A DNA stretch of 64,000 nt from DATJCV01 sp963707665 (GCA_963707665.1 CAVPQU010000007.1:62001-126000); one strand, 5' to 3'; positions 8,730-18,882 are shown, counted from the stretch's first letter. Numbers and translations: made by a program. Notes: generated by a model from the sequence alone, not told the origin.

Positions 8730-10745
8730 ATGTTCGAAACGCTGCTGCGCCAATACCAACACGACCCCGATCCCGTACCGCTGCTGGCCGCGCTGGTCAA
8801 GGCGATCCGTCCGCGCCGCAGCGGCAATGTCGCGCTGGCGACGCGCCGCCTGCGCGCGCTGTCGGACCTGGTGCAGGCCGACGCCGAATGCCGCGCCATC
8901 CTGCGCGCGGCGATCGTCAAGTTGCTGGGTGATCGCAAGCATCTGCTGCTGTATGTCGAAAGCGGCATCCTGCCGAACTCCGGCTTTTTTTCGGAAACCG
9001 CGCGCCGCTGCAACCACAAGCTGCTGCCCGAGGAAATCGATCCGAGCTACCTGCGCGACGCGGTGCGGCAGATCTTCAACAAGCCCGGCGATGCGCTGTG
9101 GGTCAAGGGCTTGGCCGGCTCGACCTGGCTCGGCCTGTTCGCGGCGCTGCATTTCGAGGACGACGAAGAATTCTGCCAGCGCACCTTGCCGTATGCGATC
9201 GGCCAGATCCTGGAAGCGCTGCAGGTGCTGTCCTACCACATCTCGGCCATCGGCCTCGATTCGGAGCTGATCCACGTCGACCCGCGCCTGGAAAACGTCG
9301 ATTCCGCTTTTCTGGCGCAAAACGAGGCGACGCGCGACTATGTCGCCGCCTACGCGGCCTGGTGGGCCGATCCCGAACAGCCGTGGCCGAACAGCACCCG
9401 GCTGCTGGTGCAGCTCGGCCAATGCCGCGACGTCATCCATCGCACGCGCCAGCACGCCGCGCAGAACGGCACCAGCGTGCGCCTGACGTTCACGCTGGAA
9501 CGCCTGCGCCAGCACCTGAACCGCAGCGAGGCGCTGCTCGAACTGCTGGCGGCGATGGGGCAAAGCCGCACGCTGGCGGCGGCCGGGGTGCCGCTGGCCA
9601 GGCTGTTCGCCCAGGTGGTCGCGGCCGAATGCCGGCGCAACAACCTCAAGCACTACTGGCGCAAGACCGTTTCGCTGCTGGCCATGCGCATCACCGAAAG
9701 CGCCAAGCGCACCGGCGAGCACTACATCACCGCCAACCGCGAGGAGTATTTCGCGCTGCTGCGCTCGGCGCTCGGCGCCGGCCTGGTGATCGCCTTCATG
9801 GCCGCGATCAAGATCCTGATGGGCAAGCTGCATCTGGCGCCGCTGGTGCAGGGCTTGCTGTACTGCCTGAACTACGGCCTCGGCTTCGTGCTGATCCACA
9901 TGCTGCATTTCACGGTCGCCACCAAGCAGCCGGCGATGACCGCCAATGCGATCGCCGCCAGCATCCAGGAAAGCGGCAACGGCAGCCGCGGCCTGGACGA
10001 TCTGACGACCCTGATCGCGCGCACCACGCGCAGCCAGCTGGCGGCGATCTTCGGCAACCTGGCGCTGACGGTGCCGGTGGCGATGGCCATCGGCCTGGCC
10101 TGGTATGCGGTCTCCGGCGCGCATTTCGTCGATACCGACAAGGCGGCGTCGATGCTGCGCGACATCGATCCGTTCGGAAGCGGCGCCTTCTTTTTTGCGA
10201 TCAATGCCGGTTTCTGCCTGTTCGTGTCGGGCCTGATCGCCGGTTATTACGACAACATGGCCGCCTACAACCGGATTCCGCAGCGCCTGCTGCAGCTGAA
10301 CTGGCCGCGCCGGCTGTTCGGCGCGGCGCGCATGCGGCGCTTTGCCGCCTACATCGACCGCAACCTCGGGGCGCTGGCCGGCAATTTCTATTTCGGCTTC
10401 CTGCTGGGCGGCATGTCCACCTTCGGCTTGCTGGTCGGCTTGCCGATCGACATCCGCCACATCACCTTTTCCGCCACCAATGTCGCCTATGCGCTGGTCG
10501 CGTTCGACTTCCATCCCGACCTGCAGATGCTGCTGATGGGCGTGCTCGGCGTCGCCGTGATCGGCCTCACCAACCTCGGCGTCAGCTTCACGCTGGCGCT
10601 GCTGGTGGCGCTGCGCGCGCGCCAGGTCACGGTGAACGAGGGCTGGCGCCTGATCGGCAAGCTGCTGCATCGGCTGCTGCTGCGGCCGCGCCAGTTCCTG
10701 TTGCCGCCGAAACGGGAAAAGGCGGCAGTATTGGTAAATTCGTAA
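8730..10745 (+). CDS. Gcr-type 'site-specific recombinase' family membrane protein
   Basis: 671 residues resembling the PF10136 (SpecificRecomb/Gcr) family known from Neisseria and other betaproteobacteria. The N-terminal ~330 residues are soluble and helical (LRALSDLVQAD, GDRKHLLLYVESGIL). From ~residue 345 on there are several strongly hydrophobic membrane segments, for example around ALGAGLVIAFMAAIKIL, FGNLALTVPVAMAIGL and the C-terminal LLMGVLGVAVIGLTNLGV. Despite the family name, the membrane topology makes direct DNA recombination doubtful. The ATG at 8730 is chosen because homology begins there; the frame is open upstream to 8418. The stop codon lies inside a paired-heptamer repeat. 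A decayed copy of its C-terminus occurs at 14249. Confidence 0.75.
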   Translation: MFETLLRQYQHDPDPVPLLAALVKAIRPRRSGNVALATRRLRALSDLVQADAECRAILRAAIVKLLGDRKHLLLYVESGILPNSGFFSETARRCNHKLLPEEIDPSYLRDAVRQIFNKPGDALWVKGLAGSTWLGLFAALHFEDDEEFCQRTLPYAIGQILEALQVLSYHISAIGLDSELIHVDPRLENVDSAFLAQNEATRDYVAAYAAWWADPEQPWPNSTRLLVQLGQCRDVIHRTRQHAAQNGTSVRLTFTLERLRQHLNRSEALLELLAAMGQSRTLAAAGVPLARLFAQVVAAECRRNNLKHYWRKTVSLLAMRITESAKRTGEHYITANREEYFALLRSALGAGLVIAFMAAIKILMGKLHLAPLVQGLLYCLNYGLGFVLIHMLHFTVATKQPAMTANAIAASIQESGNGSRGLDDLTTLIARTTRSQLAAIFGNLALTVPVAMAIGLAWYAVSGAHFVDTDKAASMLRDIDPFGSGAFFFAINAGFCLFVSGLIAGYYDNMAAYNRIPQRLLQLNWPRRLFGAARMRRFAAYIDRNLGALAGNFYFGFLLGGMSTFGLLVGLPIDIRHITFSATNVAYALVAFDFHPDLQMLLMGVLGVAVIGLTNLGVSFTLALLVALRARQVTVNEGWRLIGKLLHRLLLRPRQFLLPPKREKAAVLVNS

Positions 10746-10784
10746 ATATTTACGGGCGGAATAAGGCCTTATGCCAGGGAGTAT
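10725..10784 (+). repeat. GCAGTAT-N46-GGAGTAT paired-heptamer element (copy 2)
   Basis: GCAGTAT at 10725-10731 (one mismatch to the family heptamer) and GGAGTAT at 10778-10784, starts 53 bp apart. The interior contains the perfect palindrome CGTAAATATTTACG. The left heptamer and part of the interior overlap the last codons and stop of the Gcr-family gene, so this copy also serves as coding sequence. Confidence 0.5.
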
Positions 10785-11367
10785 GTGGCAAGAGCCGGCT
10801 GCCTCGCCGCTGATCCCGGGTCCTCGGTCGAGTCCGGGAAGCGCGGACTTGCCGGCTTGCCGCTGGCGCTGCGCCCCATAGTTGTAGGAGCGGCCATCAT
10901 CGAGAGGCGGTAGCTGCCGCGCCGCCTCCGGCGTCGACGCTTGGTTGTCCGAAGCGCCATTTTTCGCGCTTGACGCTTGCCGTTACGTCATCGCCGTGGG
11001 CGTGATGCCGTCGAATTTCCGGCTTCCCTTTATAGGGGCGCGGACGCCGCCGCGCCGTCGGCTGCAGCGCCTCAAGCGGGGGAGGGCGCGGATGATGGCT
11101 ATATGCCAATCCTGAGCGCGATTGTTTCGGAATCCGAAATAAGCTGTTTCACATTTTCGGGTTTATCCGGCTTCCCAAAGCCGTTACTGTCCCGCACACG
11201 TATGTGCAAGCAAGCTACCTAGGGGACATGCGGCCGCTGCATGTTGCTTTCCCCTCCTGGATCCAATCCGAATTTTCCGCGACACCTCCCGTGTCGCGCC
11301 GCCGGAAGGCGCCCGGCCGGCGATGCGCCGGCGCTTCCCGTTCGACCCCTTTCACTCGGAATCACCC
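10785..11367. other. 583-bp intergenic stretch without a recognisable gene
   Basis: Only short, unrelated frames are open on either strand. A GGCTATATGCCAAT string near 11096 resembles the right part of the paired-heptamer motif but has no partner 53 bp away. Nothing else is recognisable, apart from presumed promoter sequence for the Sel1-repeat gene. Confidence 0.4.
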
Positions 11368-12940
11368 ATGGCAACACGAGAAGAGATCGCCCTGCTGCGC
11401 GACGCGCGGGCGGGCGAAGTTTCGCAACAGCTGACCCTGGGCAAGCGCTATCTGTTCGGCGACGCCGGCTTTCAGCGCAACCCCTTGAGCGCCTTGTATT
11501 GGCTGCATCGCGCGGCCAGCCGCGACGAGGAAGAGGCATGGCTGCTGATCGGCAGCCACGTACCGTTTGAGGTCGTCACGCTGGCGCCCGACCCCTTGCG
11601 GCTATGCATCTGGTACGAGCGCGCCGCCGACGCCGGCGTGGCACAGGCCGGCTTGACCTGGGCCAGGCTGGAGCTGGCGCATCGCGTCAATCCGCTGAAA
11701 CCGGGCCTGCCGCGCAAGGCGCTGGCGGCCCTGGAGCAGGCGGCGCATGCCGGCATCGTCGAGGCGCAATGGCTGCTGGCGCAAGAGCTGAAGAAGGCGG
11801 GCAACGCGACTGACGCCCCGCAGGCCGGGCCTGCCGCCGTCGCGCCAGCCGAGCCGGGCAAAACGGTGAACCGGGAAGCGCTGGCCTGGGCTACCCGCGC
11901 CGCGGCCAACGGCGCGGCGCAGGCCCAGCGCGCGCTCGCCGAGCGCGCCTGGGCGCAGCAGGATACCGGCGCTTTCCTCGGCTGGGCCTTGCCGGTGGCG
12001 CGCGACGATGGAAGCCCAGTACGCGAAGCCGGGCAGCGCTTCGCGCATGCCCGAAAAGGATGCGGTATTCCTGGCACGCTGCGCCGAGGCCTTGTCCGGG
12101 ACGGGCGAATCCGAGGCGAAGGAGCGCAAACGGTTTTGGGAATTGGCGGCGGAAGCAGGCAACAAGCACGCCCAGTTTGCGCTCGGCGCCTGGTTTGCCA
12201 ACATGGACGAGCGCTGCGAGCGCAATGCCAAGTCGGCGCGCAAAAGCAATTACCGGAAGGCGGTGTATTGGCTGACCCTGTCCAGCCAGCAAGGGCTAGG
12301 CAAGGCCTGGTATGCGCTGTACAAGGTCCACCTGCGTTCCAACCCGAGCGGCTCGCAACACCGGGTCGCCAGTGCGCTGCGTTACCTGGAGCGTGCGGCC
12401 GAAGCCGGCCACGGTCCGGCCCAGCTGGAAATGGGCAAGGCCTGCCGGCGCAGCGAGCGCCAGCAAGGGGCGCTGGAAGTACGCGCCGCCTTCTGGCTGC
12501 AGAAGGCCGCCGCCCAAGGCGAGGCTGAGGCGCGCGACTTGCTGCCGAAAATCGCCAGCTGCGCGGCGCCCCTTCCCTGGGCGCAGGAAGCGCAGCAGCG
12601 GCTGACGCATGAAGTCGTCAATACCTATCCGCTGCTGGCGGCGCGCATCGAACTGGCGGCGCTGTTCGGCTTGACCCTGCCCGAAGCCTTGCTGCTCGAC
12701 CTCAACGCGGCCGACCAGGGGCATTGCCTGGCGATCGATATCCGTTCGATGCACGGACGCAGCAAGCCGCGCCTGATCCTGATCGAGACCGGGCAGGAGC
12801 GTCTCGCCCTGGAGCGCATCGGCCAGCATTTTGCCAACATCGATTGCGGCGCGACCGGCCCCGAAGGAAATTATCGGCAACGGCGTTATCTGGCCAGAAA
12901 GGTGTTGGCATTTACGGAAAATGGAAAAAACACAATATAA
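11368..12940 (+). CDS. Sel1-repeat (TPR-like) protein, one frameshift
   Basis: ATG at 11368. Multiple Sel1-type repeats are visible: NPLSALYWLHRAASR, LCIWYERAADAGVAQAGL, ALAALEQAAHAGIVEAQWLL, KAVYWLTLSSQQGLGKAWYAL and ALRYLERAAEAGHGPAQLEMG. The first half is in one frame to about 12005. The second half continues in the next frame from about 12008 (EAQYAKPGSASRMPEKD), so one extra base lies near 11995-12010. Corrected length is about 523 aa. The last ~120 residues (IELAALFGLTLPEALLLDLNAAD...) form a non-repeat C-terminal domain I do not recognise. Sel1 proteins are adaptor scaffolds; no signal peptide is seen, so it is probably cytoplasmic. Function unknown. Confidence 0.78.
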
Positions 12941-13135
12941 AAATGCGCGGTCAAGCGATTTAAGATGATTTTCAAAGGGCTGTTGTTTCGATACAACGAT
13001 TTTGGCGATTGTGACGGCTTCATGACCTCCGTCTCGGCCCACCGGGCAAATCCGGATCGTTCCTCCTGGAAAACACCTAAGGTGAATCATCCGCAGTCAG
13101 TCGGATGATCAATAGAACTTTCTAAGGATAGAAAC

Positions 13136-14197
13136 GTGAAAAAATCGCTTGTTGCACTCGCCGTACTGGGAGCCTTTGCAGGCGCCGCTTATGCCCAATC
13201 CAGCATCACCGTTTATGGTGTTGTCGACGCCGGCGTTGGTTATCGTAAAGACGGCAATCCTGCCGGCAATACCTTCGCGCTGGAAAGCGGCCAGCAAAGC
13301 GGCAGCCGTATCGGCTTCAAAGGCCGCGAAGACCTGGGCGGCGGTCTGTCGGCCATCTTTACGCTGGAAAGCGGCTTCAACCTCGACGACGGCACTTCGG
13401 GCCAGAACAACCGCCTGTTCGGCCGCCAGGCATGGGTCGGCCTCGCCGGCAACTTCGGCACCGTCAAACTGGGCCGTCAGCAGACCGCCCTGTACTCGGC
13501 GCTGAGCACGATCGATCCGTTCGGCATCGGCCTCGCCGGCAATGCGCAACGGGTATTCGGTTACGGCCTGTATGCCGCCGATCCGCTGTCGCGCACCGAT
13601 AACACGCTCAGCTACACGACCGCCAACTATGGCGGCTTCAGCGGCTCGCTCAGCTATGGCTTCGGTGAAAAGGCCGGCGACAACAACGCCAACCGCAACG
13701 TCGGCGTCGGCGCGCAGTACGTCAACGGCCCGATCAACGTGCAGTTCGCCTATCAGAAGTCGAACACCGCGCTGTTGACTGGTCAGGTCACCACCGGTCT
13801 GGGTCTGGCTGCCGACACCCAGGCGGACGTGACTGCGGCCTTGATCGGCGGCACCTACGATTTCGGCATCGCCAAGGCGCACCTGGCCTATGCCGACAAC
13901 AAGATCGAGTTGCTCGGCCAGGACGTCAAAGACCGCAACTGGCTGCTGGGCGTGTCGGCTCCGGTCGGCCAAGCGGGCACGGTGCTGGCTTCCTACACCC
14001 GCAACGACATCAAGGACCTGAACCAGGGCAAATCCGATCAGTATGCGATCGGCTACACCCATGCCTTGTCCAAGCGTACCAACCTGTACACCTCGTACTC
14101 GTACACCAAGAACGACGAAAACGTCCGCCTGAACGGTGCCTTCGCCAACGGCGAAAGCGTCAGCCTGTTCAACGTCGGCGTGCGTCACGCGTTCTGA
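13136..14197 (+). CDS. Gram-negative outer-membrane porin
   Basis: 353 residues with a signal peptide MKKSLVALAVLGAFAGAAYAQ, mature start QSSITVYGVVDAG, and a C-terminal Phe (FNVGVRHAF), the outer-membrane insertion signature. Alternating amphipathic strands and the loop segment GRQAWVGLAGNFGTVKLGRQ are those of 16-stranded trimeric OmpC-like porins of Burkholderiales. It should form a general diffusion channel for small solutes. An intrinsic terminator follows directly, so it is a single-gene unit. The 195-bp leader (12941-13135) should hold the promoter; the start codon is GTG at 13136, translated as Met, with AAGGATAG upstream. Confidence 0.95.
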   Translation: MKKSLVALAVLGAFAGAAYAQSSITVYGVVDAGVGYRKDGNPAGNTFALESGQQSGSRIGFKGREDLGGGLSAIFTLESGFNLDDGTSGQNNRLFGRQAWVGLAGNFGTVKLGRQQTALYSALSTIDPFGIGLAGNAQRVFGYGLYAADPLSRTDNTLSYTTANYGGFSGSLSYGFGEKAGDNNANRNVGVGAQYVNGPINVQFAYQKSNTALLTGQVTTGLGLAADTQADVTAALIGGTYDFGIAKAHLAYADNKIELLGQDVKDRNWLLGVSAPVGQAGTVLASYTRNDIKDLNQGKSDQYAIGYTHALSKRTNLYTSYSYTKNDENVRLNGAFANGESVSLFNVGVRHAF

Positions 14198-14217
14198 TCG
14201 TTCTCCGCAACGACCTC

Positions 14218-14243
14218 AAAGGAGCCGCAAGGCTCCTTTTTTT
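14218..14243 (+). terminator. Intrinsic terminator of the porin gene
   Basis: Perfect 6-bp stem GGAGCC-GCAA-GGCTCC followed by seven T residues, 20 bp after the porin stop codon. Confidence 0.92.
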
Positions 14244-14248
14244 GCGTC

Positions 14249-14390
14249 GTCCTTGAGCGCGCTGGTCAATCTGGGAGTCCGCTTCAGGCTGGCCTTGCTG
14301 GCCGCGCCGCGCGCCAGGTCACGGTGGTAAAAGGCCGGCGATGAGTCGGCAAGGTGGTGCAGCGGTTTTTGCTGCGGCCATGACAGTTCC
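14249..14390 (+). pseudogene. Decayed C-terminal fragment of a Gcr-family membrane protein
   Basis: Translation gives LVNLGVRFRLALLAAPRAR, then after a one-base shift QVTVVKGRR-stop-VGKVVQRFLLRP-stop-QFRLP. This lines up step by step with the C-terminus of the intact protein ending at 10745 (LTNLGVSFTLALLVALRAR, QVTVNEGWRLIGKLLHRLLLRPRQFLLPP). About 45 residues remain, with two in-frame stops and a frameshift, so it is clearly dead. It begins immediately after the porin terminator and ends at the truncated dctM piece, so it marks one side of a deletion or insertion scar. Confidence 0.72.
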
Positions 14391-14484
14391 GGCTCCCACC
14401 AAGACCGTAGCAGCAGGAAGCACGATAAAAATCATGAATATCGGTGCCCACGACTCACGTGCAAGTGCTTTGAGTAGTTGCATC

Positions 14485-15030
14485 ACGATGACCCGCTTCC
14501 CTGTTGAGCATCGTAAGTCCATCTCCGCCTTGATTGATCTCATGCGCGAGGCGGTACGCGAATCCTGCATGATTCTGATGATTGTCGCCGGCGCCGCCGT
14601 GTATGCCTACATGATGTCCTACCTGTACATCACGCAAAGCCTGGCGGAATGGATGTTCAGTTGGAACCTGGGCAATTGGGAGCTGATCCTGATCCTGAAT
14701 GCCTTCCTGCTGATTGCCGGTTTCTTCCTGCCGGCCGTTTCGATCATCCTGATGAGCATGTCGGTGATTTTGCCCGTGCTGGTGCACAGCAATATTGACT
14801 TGGTCTGGTTTGCCGTGATGATGACGGTTAATCTGGAAATCGGCCTGATTCACCCGCCGCTGGGGCTGAACCTGTTCGTGATTCGCGGCGTGGTGCCGGG
14901 CGTGCCATTGCGCGACATCATGCTGGGTGCCTTGCCGTTCGTGTTCATCATGCTGGGCTTCATCGTGCTGCTGGCGATTTTTCCGGGACTCGCCATTTGG
15001 CTGCCAAACACCCTGATGGGGCCGGCCTGA
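14485..15030 (+). pseudogene. dctM: 5'-truncated TRAP transporter large permease (DctM)
   Basis: About 180 C-terminal residues of a DctM-type TRAP permease: VEHRKSISALIDLMREAVRESCMILMIVAGAAV, then hydrophobic helices and the conserved LEIGLIHPPLGLNLFVIRGV segment near the C-terminus. Intact DctM has about 425 residues, so more than half, including the N-terminal helices, is missing. An open frame extends to 14341, but the residues before ~14485 do not resemble DctM. The gene stops 30 bp before the crotonase gene, suggesting the two once formed part of a catabolic operon for an organic acid. No DctP or DctQ partner is present. Confidence 0.75.
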
Positions 15031-15060
15031 TGCGCCGCTCAACAAAGGAGGAGAAATTCC

Positions 15061-15813
15061 ATGTCGGAACTGATTGAAGACCTGGCGCCCGCGCTCGCGC
15101 TCGATGGCCCGGTGGCGACGCTGACGCTGCGCCGCCCAAGCCAGCACAACCGCATCGCGCCGGAGGATTCCGAGGTGATTCGCGCTCACCTGAGGCAACT
15201 GGAAACGACCCCCGGCGTGCGCCTGCTGGTCATCACCGGCAGCGGCAACAAGACCTTCAGCTCCGGCTACACGCTGGGCGCGATCAAGGAACAGCTGGAT
15301 AGCCGCTTCGAGGACATGCTGGACCACATCGAGCGCTTTCCGCTGCCTACCGTGTGTGCGCTGAACGGCAGCGTCTACGGCGGCGCCACCGACCTCGCGC
15401 TGTGCTGTGATTTCCGCATCGGCGTGCGCGGCAGTCGTCTGCTGATGCCAGCCTCACGCATCGGGCTGCACTATTACCCGGGCGGTATCCGGCGCTACGT
15501 CACGTTGCTCGGCCTGGCGGCTGCCAAGAAACTGTTTCTCACCGCCCAGGCCATCGGTGACGAGGAAATGCTGCGCATCGGCTTTTTGCACGAACTGGTC
15601 GCGCCCGGTGAGCTGGACACTGCCGTGCGCGCCTACGTGGATGGCATTCTGGCCTGCGAGAGCAAGGTGCTCGCCAGCATGAAGCTCGATCTGATGGCGC
15701 AGGCTGCCGGGGCGGCGGACGAAACGGTATTGCGCCGGCATTACGCCGAATCGCTGACGTCGCCGGAGCTGGCGGCGCGGCTGCAGGCGCTGGAAAAACG
15801 CGGGCACAGCTAA
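15061..15813 (+). CDS. Enoyl-CoA hydratase/isomerase (crotonase) family protein
   Basis: 250 residues behind a strong ribosome site (AAAGGAGGAG, 7 bp before ATG). Crotonase features: LRRPSQHNRI, the first oxyanion-hole region SSGYTLGA, and the second in LNGSVYGGATDLALCCDFRIG. The two Glu residues used by classical hydratases are not conserved: the GGGCE position reads GGATD and the QPE position reads MPA. It is therefore probably not a straightforward enoyl-CoA hydratase and may be an isomerase, decarboxylase or thioesterase-like member. It follows the dctM remnant by 30 bp, so its original operon seems to have been cut. Substrate unknown. Confidence 0.82.
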   Translation: MSELIEDLAPALALDGPVATLTLRRPSQHNRIAPEDSEVIRAHLRQLETTPGVRLLVITGSGNKTFSSGYTLGAIKEQLDSRFEDMLDHIERFPLPTVCALNGSVYGGATDLALCCDFRIGVRGSRLLMPASRIGLHYYPGGIRRYVTLLGLAAAKKLFLTAQAIGDEEMLRIGFLHELVAPGELDTAVRAYVDGILACESKVLASMKLDLMAQAAGAADETVLRRHYAESLTSPELAARLQALEKRGHS

Positions 15814-16870
15814 TCGAAGCGACCGCGTGACTTGCGCCCGGATTCCAGTTCGCAGTCAGGGCTGTTCATTGTTTGAGCCAGATGCTTGTTTTGTCTGTCA
15901 TTCCCGCGGGTTTTAGCGGGAATCCAGTGGCGTTTTTGCCGCATGACCGGGACGGAGCACCCGCGGGCGTGCCACACTGGGCTTCCGGCTCGACCTTCCG
16001 CGAGAGCGATACAAAAAGAAGGCCGACAGTTAACGGCGATATAGGTCAGCGCAGCAGAGCATGGCGCCGTTTCGAGCCGTTATTTTCTCTTTCGCCATTC
16101 ATTCCCTTGAGAAGCGCGCCGCCCGGCACCGAAGCGCAGCCAAACACATGCTCCTTGCGAGAACCCCCTTTCCCGGCGCGACTTGGGGATAAGCACGCGA
16201 CAGCAAAGCATTGGCAATTACATAACGCCTCACCGCTGCCTGATGCCATGAATAGTGAGCACACTGATCGTGACAACTGAATCGAACTGTTATACGCTTC
16301 GAGCTATTAATGTTGCCGTTAGGAATTAAATTAGTGCATTAGGAGGTCGGAGCATGGAGCGACCGCTTCCGTGGCAGGGCCTTGGGGCGAAGCAACGCGG
16401 CCACACAGGCGCGACGGTTTCCGAACACCCAAACTCGGCCCGGCAGATCTTGTGCGGCCAGCGGGCGGTAGTGCTGTCGATAAAAAATAGAAGAACGTAA
16501 TGCAAGCGAGCGCCGCGCCGAATCTGCCGGCGCCTCATGCGAGCCTGGCGGCCGAGACGTTTAGTCCGGGCTGGAATTTCTGGGGTCTACGTTGGGGGCA
16601 AAAGAATGCGAAATCGATATTCAGGCAGCGCGGGAACTACGCGCCTACGACGCCGCCAGGCACATCCTCAACGCGCCCGCCGTCCCCAAGAGCATGGTCA
16701 CCCTGTGCAGCACGATCGTGTTGATCGTTGCTGCGCGCGTTGCATTCAATTTTGGTCACTGAGCCGACTGGCACGCACGACGAGCGCATGCTGCTCCTGG
16801 GCGAAAGCGACCTGGTCAACAAGCCAGCAGCAATGCTCGGCAACCAAACATTAATCTCGGGAGCAGACCT
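15814..16870. other. About 1.06 kb without a convincing gene
   Basis: Apart from the dispersed repeat at 15870-16047, no recognisable gene is seen. A 49-codon frame from an ATG at 16354, behind TAGGAGGTCGGAGC, has a good ribosome site but no recognised homology. A frame ending at 16762 (EIDIQAARELRAYDAARHIL...) looks protein-like but is not identified. The stretch upstream of 16871 must hold the promoter of the chemoreceptor gene. Confidence 0.4.
15870..16047 (+). repeat. Dispersed intergenic repeat, long copy A, with dRS3-like palindrome
   Basis: Starts TTTGAGCCA, contains TGTCATTCCCGCGGG...AGCGGGAATCCAGTGGCG (15896-15932), and ends AGAAGGCCGACAGTTAACGGCGATATAG. The same ordered blocks occur at 22349-22490, and the palindromic core alone at 47181-47213. 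The ATTCCC-N-GGGAAT core resembles the dRS3 repeats known from Neisseria and other betaproteobacteria. Confidence 0.75.
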
Positions 16871-18601
16871 TTGAACTGGTTTCATAACTTGCGACTTGCC
16901 AGCAAGCTGGCGATTTCATTCGCTGCCGTGCTCGTCTTGACCTTGGCGCTCGGCATGTTCTCGATCATGCGCTTGGCGGATGTCAATGCCAGCACGACCG
17001 ATATTGCGAACAACTGGATGTCGTCCACGCGCGCCGCGCTGGAAATGAAGGCCAGCCTGGCACGCTATCGCGGCCAGGCATTGGAACATATTCTCTCCGT
17101 GGAGGCCGACGAGCGGACCCAGTATGACATCGGCATGGCCGCCGCCACCGCCGAGTTCCAAGAAAATGCAGAAGAGTTTTCCCGCCGCATGTCCATAGTG
17201 GAAGATAAAGCGACGTACGATGAAGTGCTCAAGCTATGGGAGTCGTACCTGGAGACAAGCAACAAAATCGTAGCCTTGTCCCGCGAAAACAAGACCGAGG
17301 AAGCAAAGAGCGCGATCCGCGGCGAAGCGTCGCGGCTCAACGCCGAGATCACTCAGCGCATCGAGGCGCTCGTGCAATCGAACGTGGAAGGGGGCATTGC
17401 GGCTTCGCAGGCAAGCAGTGCGTTGTATGCTGCATCGCGCAGCCTGATCATCGGGCTGCTGCTCGCCGCCTTGGCACTCGGTATCCTCGCCGCCTTTCTG
17501 ATGACGCGCTGGCTGACCCGCCAGCTCGGTGGCGAGCCGCAGTATGCGACCAAGATTGCCGGTCAGATCGCCGCGGGCGACCTGACGGTGGCGGTCCATA
17601 CCAAGGCCAATGACAGGCGCAGCCTGCTGTTTGCGATGCAGAGCATGCGCGACAGCCTGGCGCAAGTGGTGGGCGAGGTGCGCAGCGGCACCGACACCAT
17701 CGCCACCGCGTCCGGCCAGATCGCCGCCGGCAACGCCGACCTGTCGTCGCGCACCGAAGAACAAGCCAGCTCGCTGGAAGAAACCGCGTCCTCGATGGAA
17801 GAACTGACCGCGACCGTCAAACAGAATGCCGACAATGCGCGGCAAGCCAACCAGCTGGCGGTGTCGGCCTCCGAAGTCGCGGGCAAGGGCGGCGCGGTGG
17901 TGTCGCAAGTGGTGGCGACCATGGGTTCGATCAACCAATCCTCGAAAAAGATCGTCGACATCATCGGCGTCATCGACGGCATCGCCTTCCAGACCAACAT
18001 CCTGGCCTTGAATGCGGCGGTGGAAGCGGCGCGGGCCGGCGAGCAGGGGCGCGGCTTTGCGGTGGTGGCGGCCGAAGTGCGCAACCTGGCGCAGCGCTCG
18101 GCGGCAGCGGCCAAGGAAATCAAGACCCTGATCAGCGATTCGGTGGAAAAGGTCGACACCGGCGCCAAGCTGGTCGACCAGGCCGGCACGACGATGGAAG
18201 AGATCGTCGCCAGCGTGCAACGGGTGACCGACATCATGGGCGAGATCACGGCGGCGTCCGCCGAACAGACGGCCGGCATCGAACAGATCAACCAGGCGAT
18301 CGTGCAGATGGACCAGGTCACGCAACAGAATGCGGCGCTGGTCGAGGAAGCGGCGGCAGCGGCGGAAGCGATGCAGGAACAGGCCGGCAAGCTGGCGCAG
18401 GTGGTGGCCGTGTTCCAGCTGGCCGGCAGCCAGGCCAGCGCGCCGGCGACGCCGCTGCGCACCGTCACACCCACGGCTACGCCGGCGCTGGGCGGGCAAC
18501 CGTCAGCCGGCCGGATCAGCTACGCCGCGAAAGGAAATGCCCCGTCCCGGCAGCAGTCCGCTACGCAGCGCATCGCGAGCGAAGAATGGGAGCAGTTCTA
18601 A
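16871..18601 (+). CDS. Methyl-accepting chemotaxis protein
   Basis: 576 residues. TM1 is about residues 12-33, the periplasmic four-helix-bundle sensor about 34-188, and TM2 about 190-213. A HAMP domain follows, then a long cytoplasmic signalling coiled coil whose tip reads [37 protein letters not shown]. The C-terminus is EEWEQF, an xWxxF-type tether (compare NWETF) for CheR/CheB adaptation enzymes. The start is TTG at 16871 with CGGGAG 8-9 bp upstream; any later start would remove part of TM1. It should signal through CheW-CheA to the flagellar motor. The ligand cannot be predicted from this sensor type. No che genes are nearby. Confidence 0.93.
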   Translation: MNWFHNLRLASKLAISFAAVLVLTLALGMFSIMRLADVNASTTDIANNWMSSTRAALEMKASLARYRGQALEHILSVEADERTQYDIGMAAATAEFQENAEEFSRRMSIVEDKATYDEVLKLWESYLETSNKIVALSRENKTEEAKSAIRGEASRLNAEITQRIEALVQSNVEGGIAASQASSALYAASRSLIIGLLLAALALGILAAFLMTRWLTRQLGGEPQYATKIAGQIAAGDLTVAVHTKANDRRSLLFAMQSMRDSLAQVVGEVRSGTDTIATASGQIAAGNADLSSRTEEQASSLEETASSMEELTATVKQNADNARQANQLAVSASEVAGKGGAVVSQVVATMGSINQSSKKIVDIIGVIDGIAFQTNILALNAAVEAARAGEQGRGFAVVAAEVRNLAQRSAAAAKEIKTLISDSVEKVDTGAKLVDQAGTTMEEIVASVQRVTDIMGEITAASAEQTAGIEQINQAIVQMDQVTQQNAALVEEAAAAAEAMQEQAGKLAQVVAVFQLAGSQASAPATPLRTVTPTATPALGGQPSAGRISYAAKGNAPSRQQSATQRIASEEWEQF

Positions 18602-18882
18602 TCCGGTCGGTGAGCCCACCACCTATTTGCCGACGCTAGCCAGGATTTTGGCCAGCCGATACGCTCTTACCAGTACGTGCATCGAATAAATCACCGAGGC
18701 GGAACAAGCGCGTGTGAAGGACAGACCGCTCTTGTTCGCATCGTGCCGTGATGCCGGGGTGATACGTTACCCCGGGCGGGCGATATCGGCGCCCACGCAG
18801 GAAGAGATGTCGAAAAGGTTTTAGCCCATGAAAGGCTGCGCACCCATTGACCAGGTCTAGCAACGACACCAGGAACGTTACC

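Noticed and set aside
9744..9750. Another GGAGTAT heptamer
   Set aside because: Inside the Gcr-family coding region (Glu-Glu-Tyr codons) without a partner 53-56 bp away.
8709..10670. 653-codon minus-strand frame
   Set aside because: Antisense shadow of the Gcr-family gene; rich in Gln/His/Arg/Asp, no recognisable domain.
14341..15030. Short intact membrane protein
   Set aside because: The sequence is clearly the C-terminal part of DctM; a 180-residue fragment lacking half of its helices is unlikely to function.
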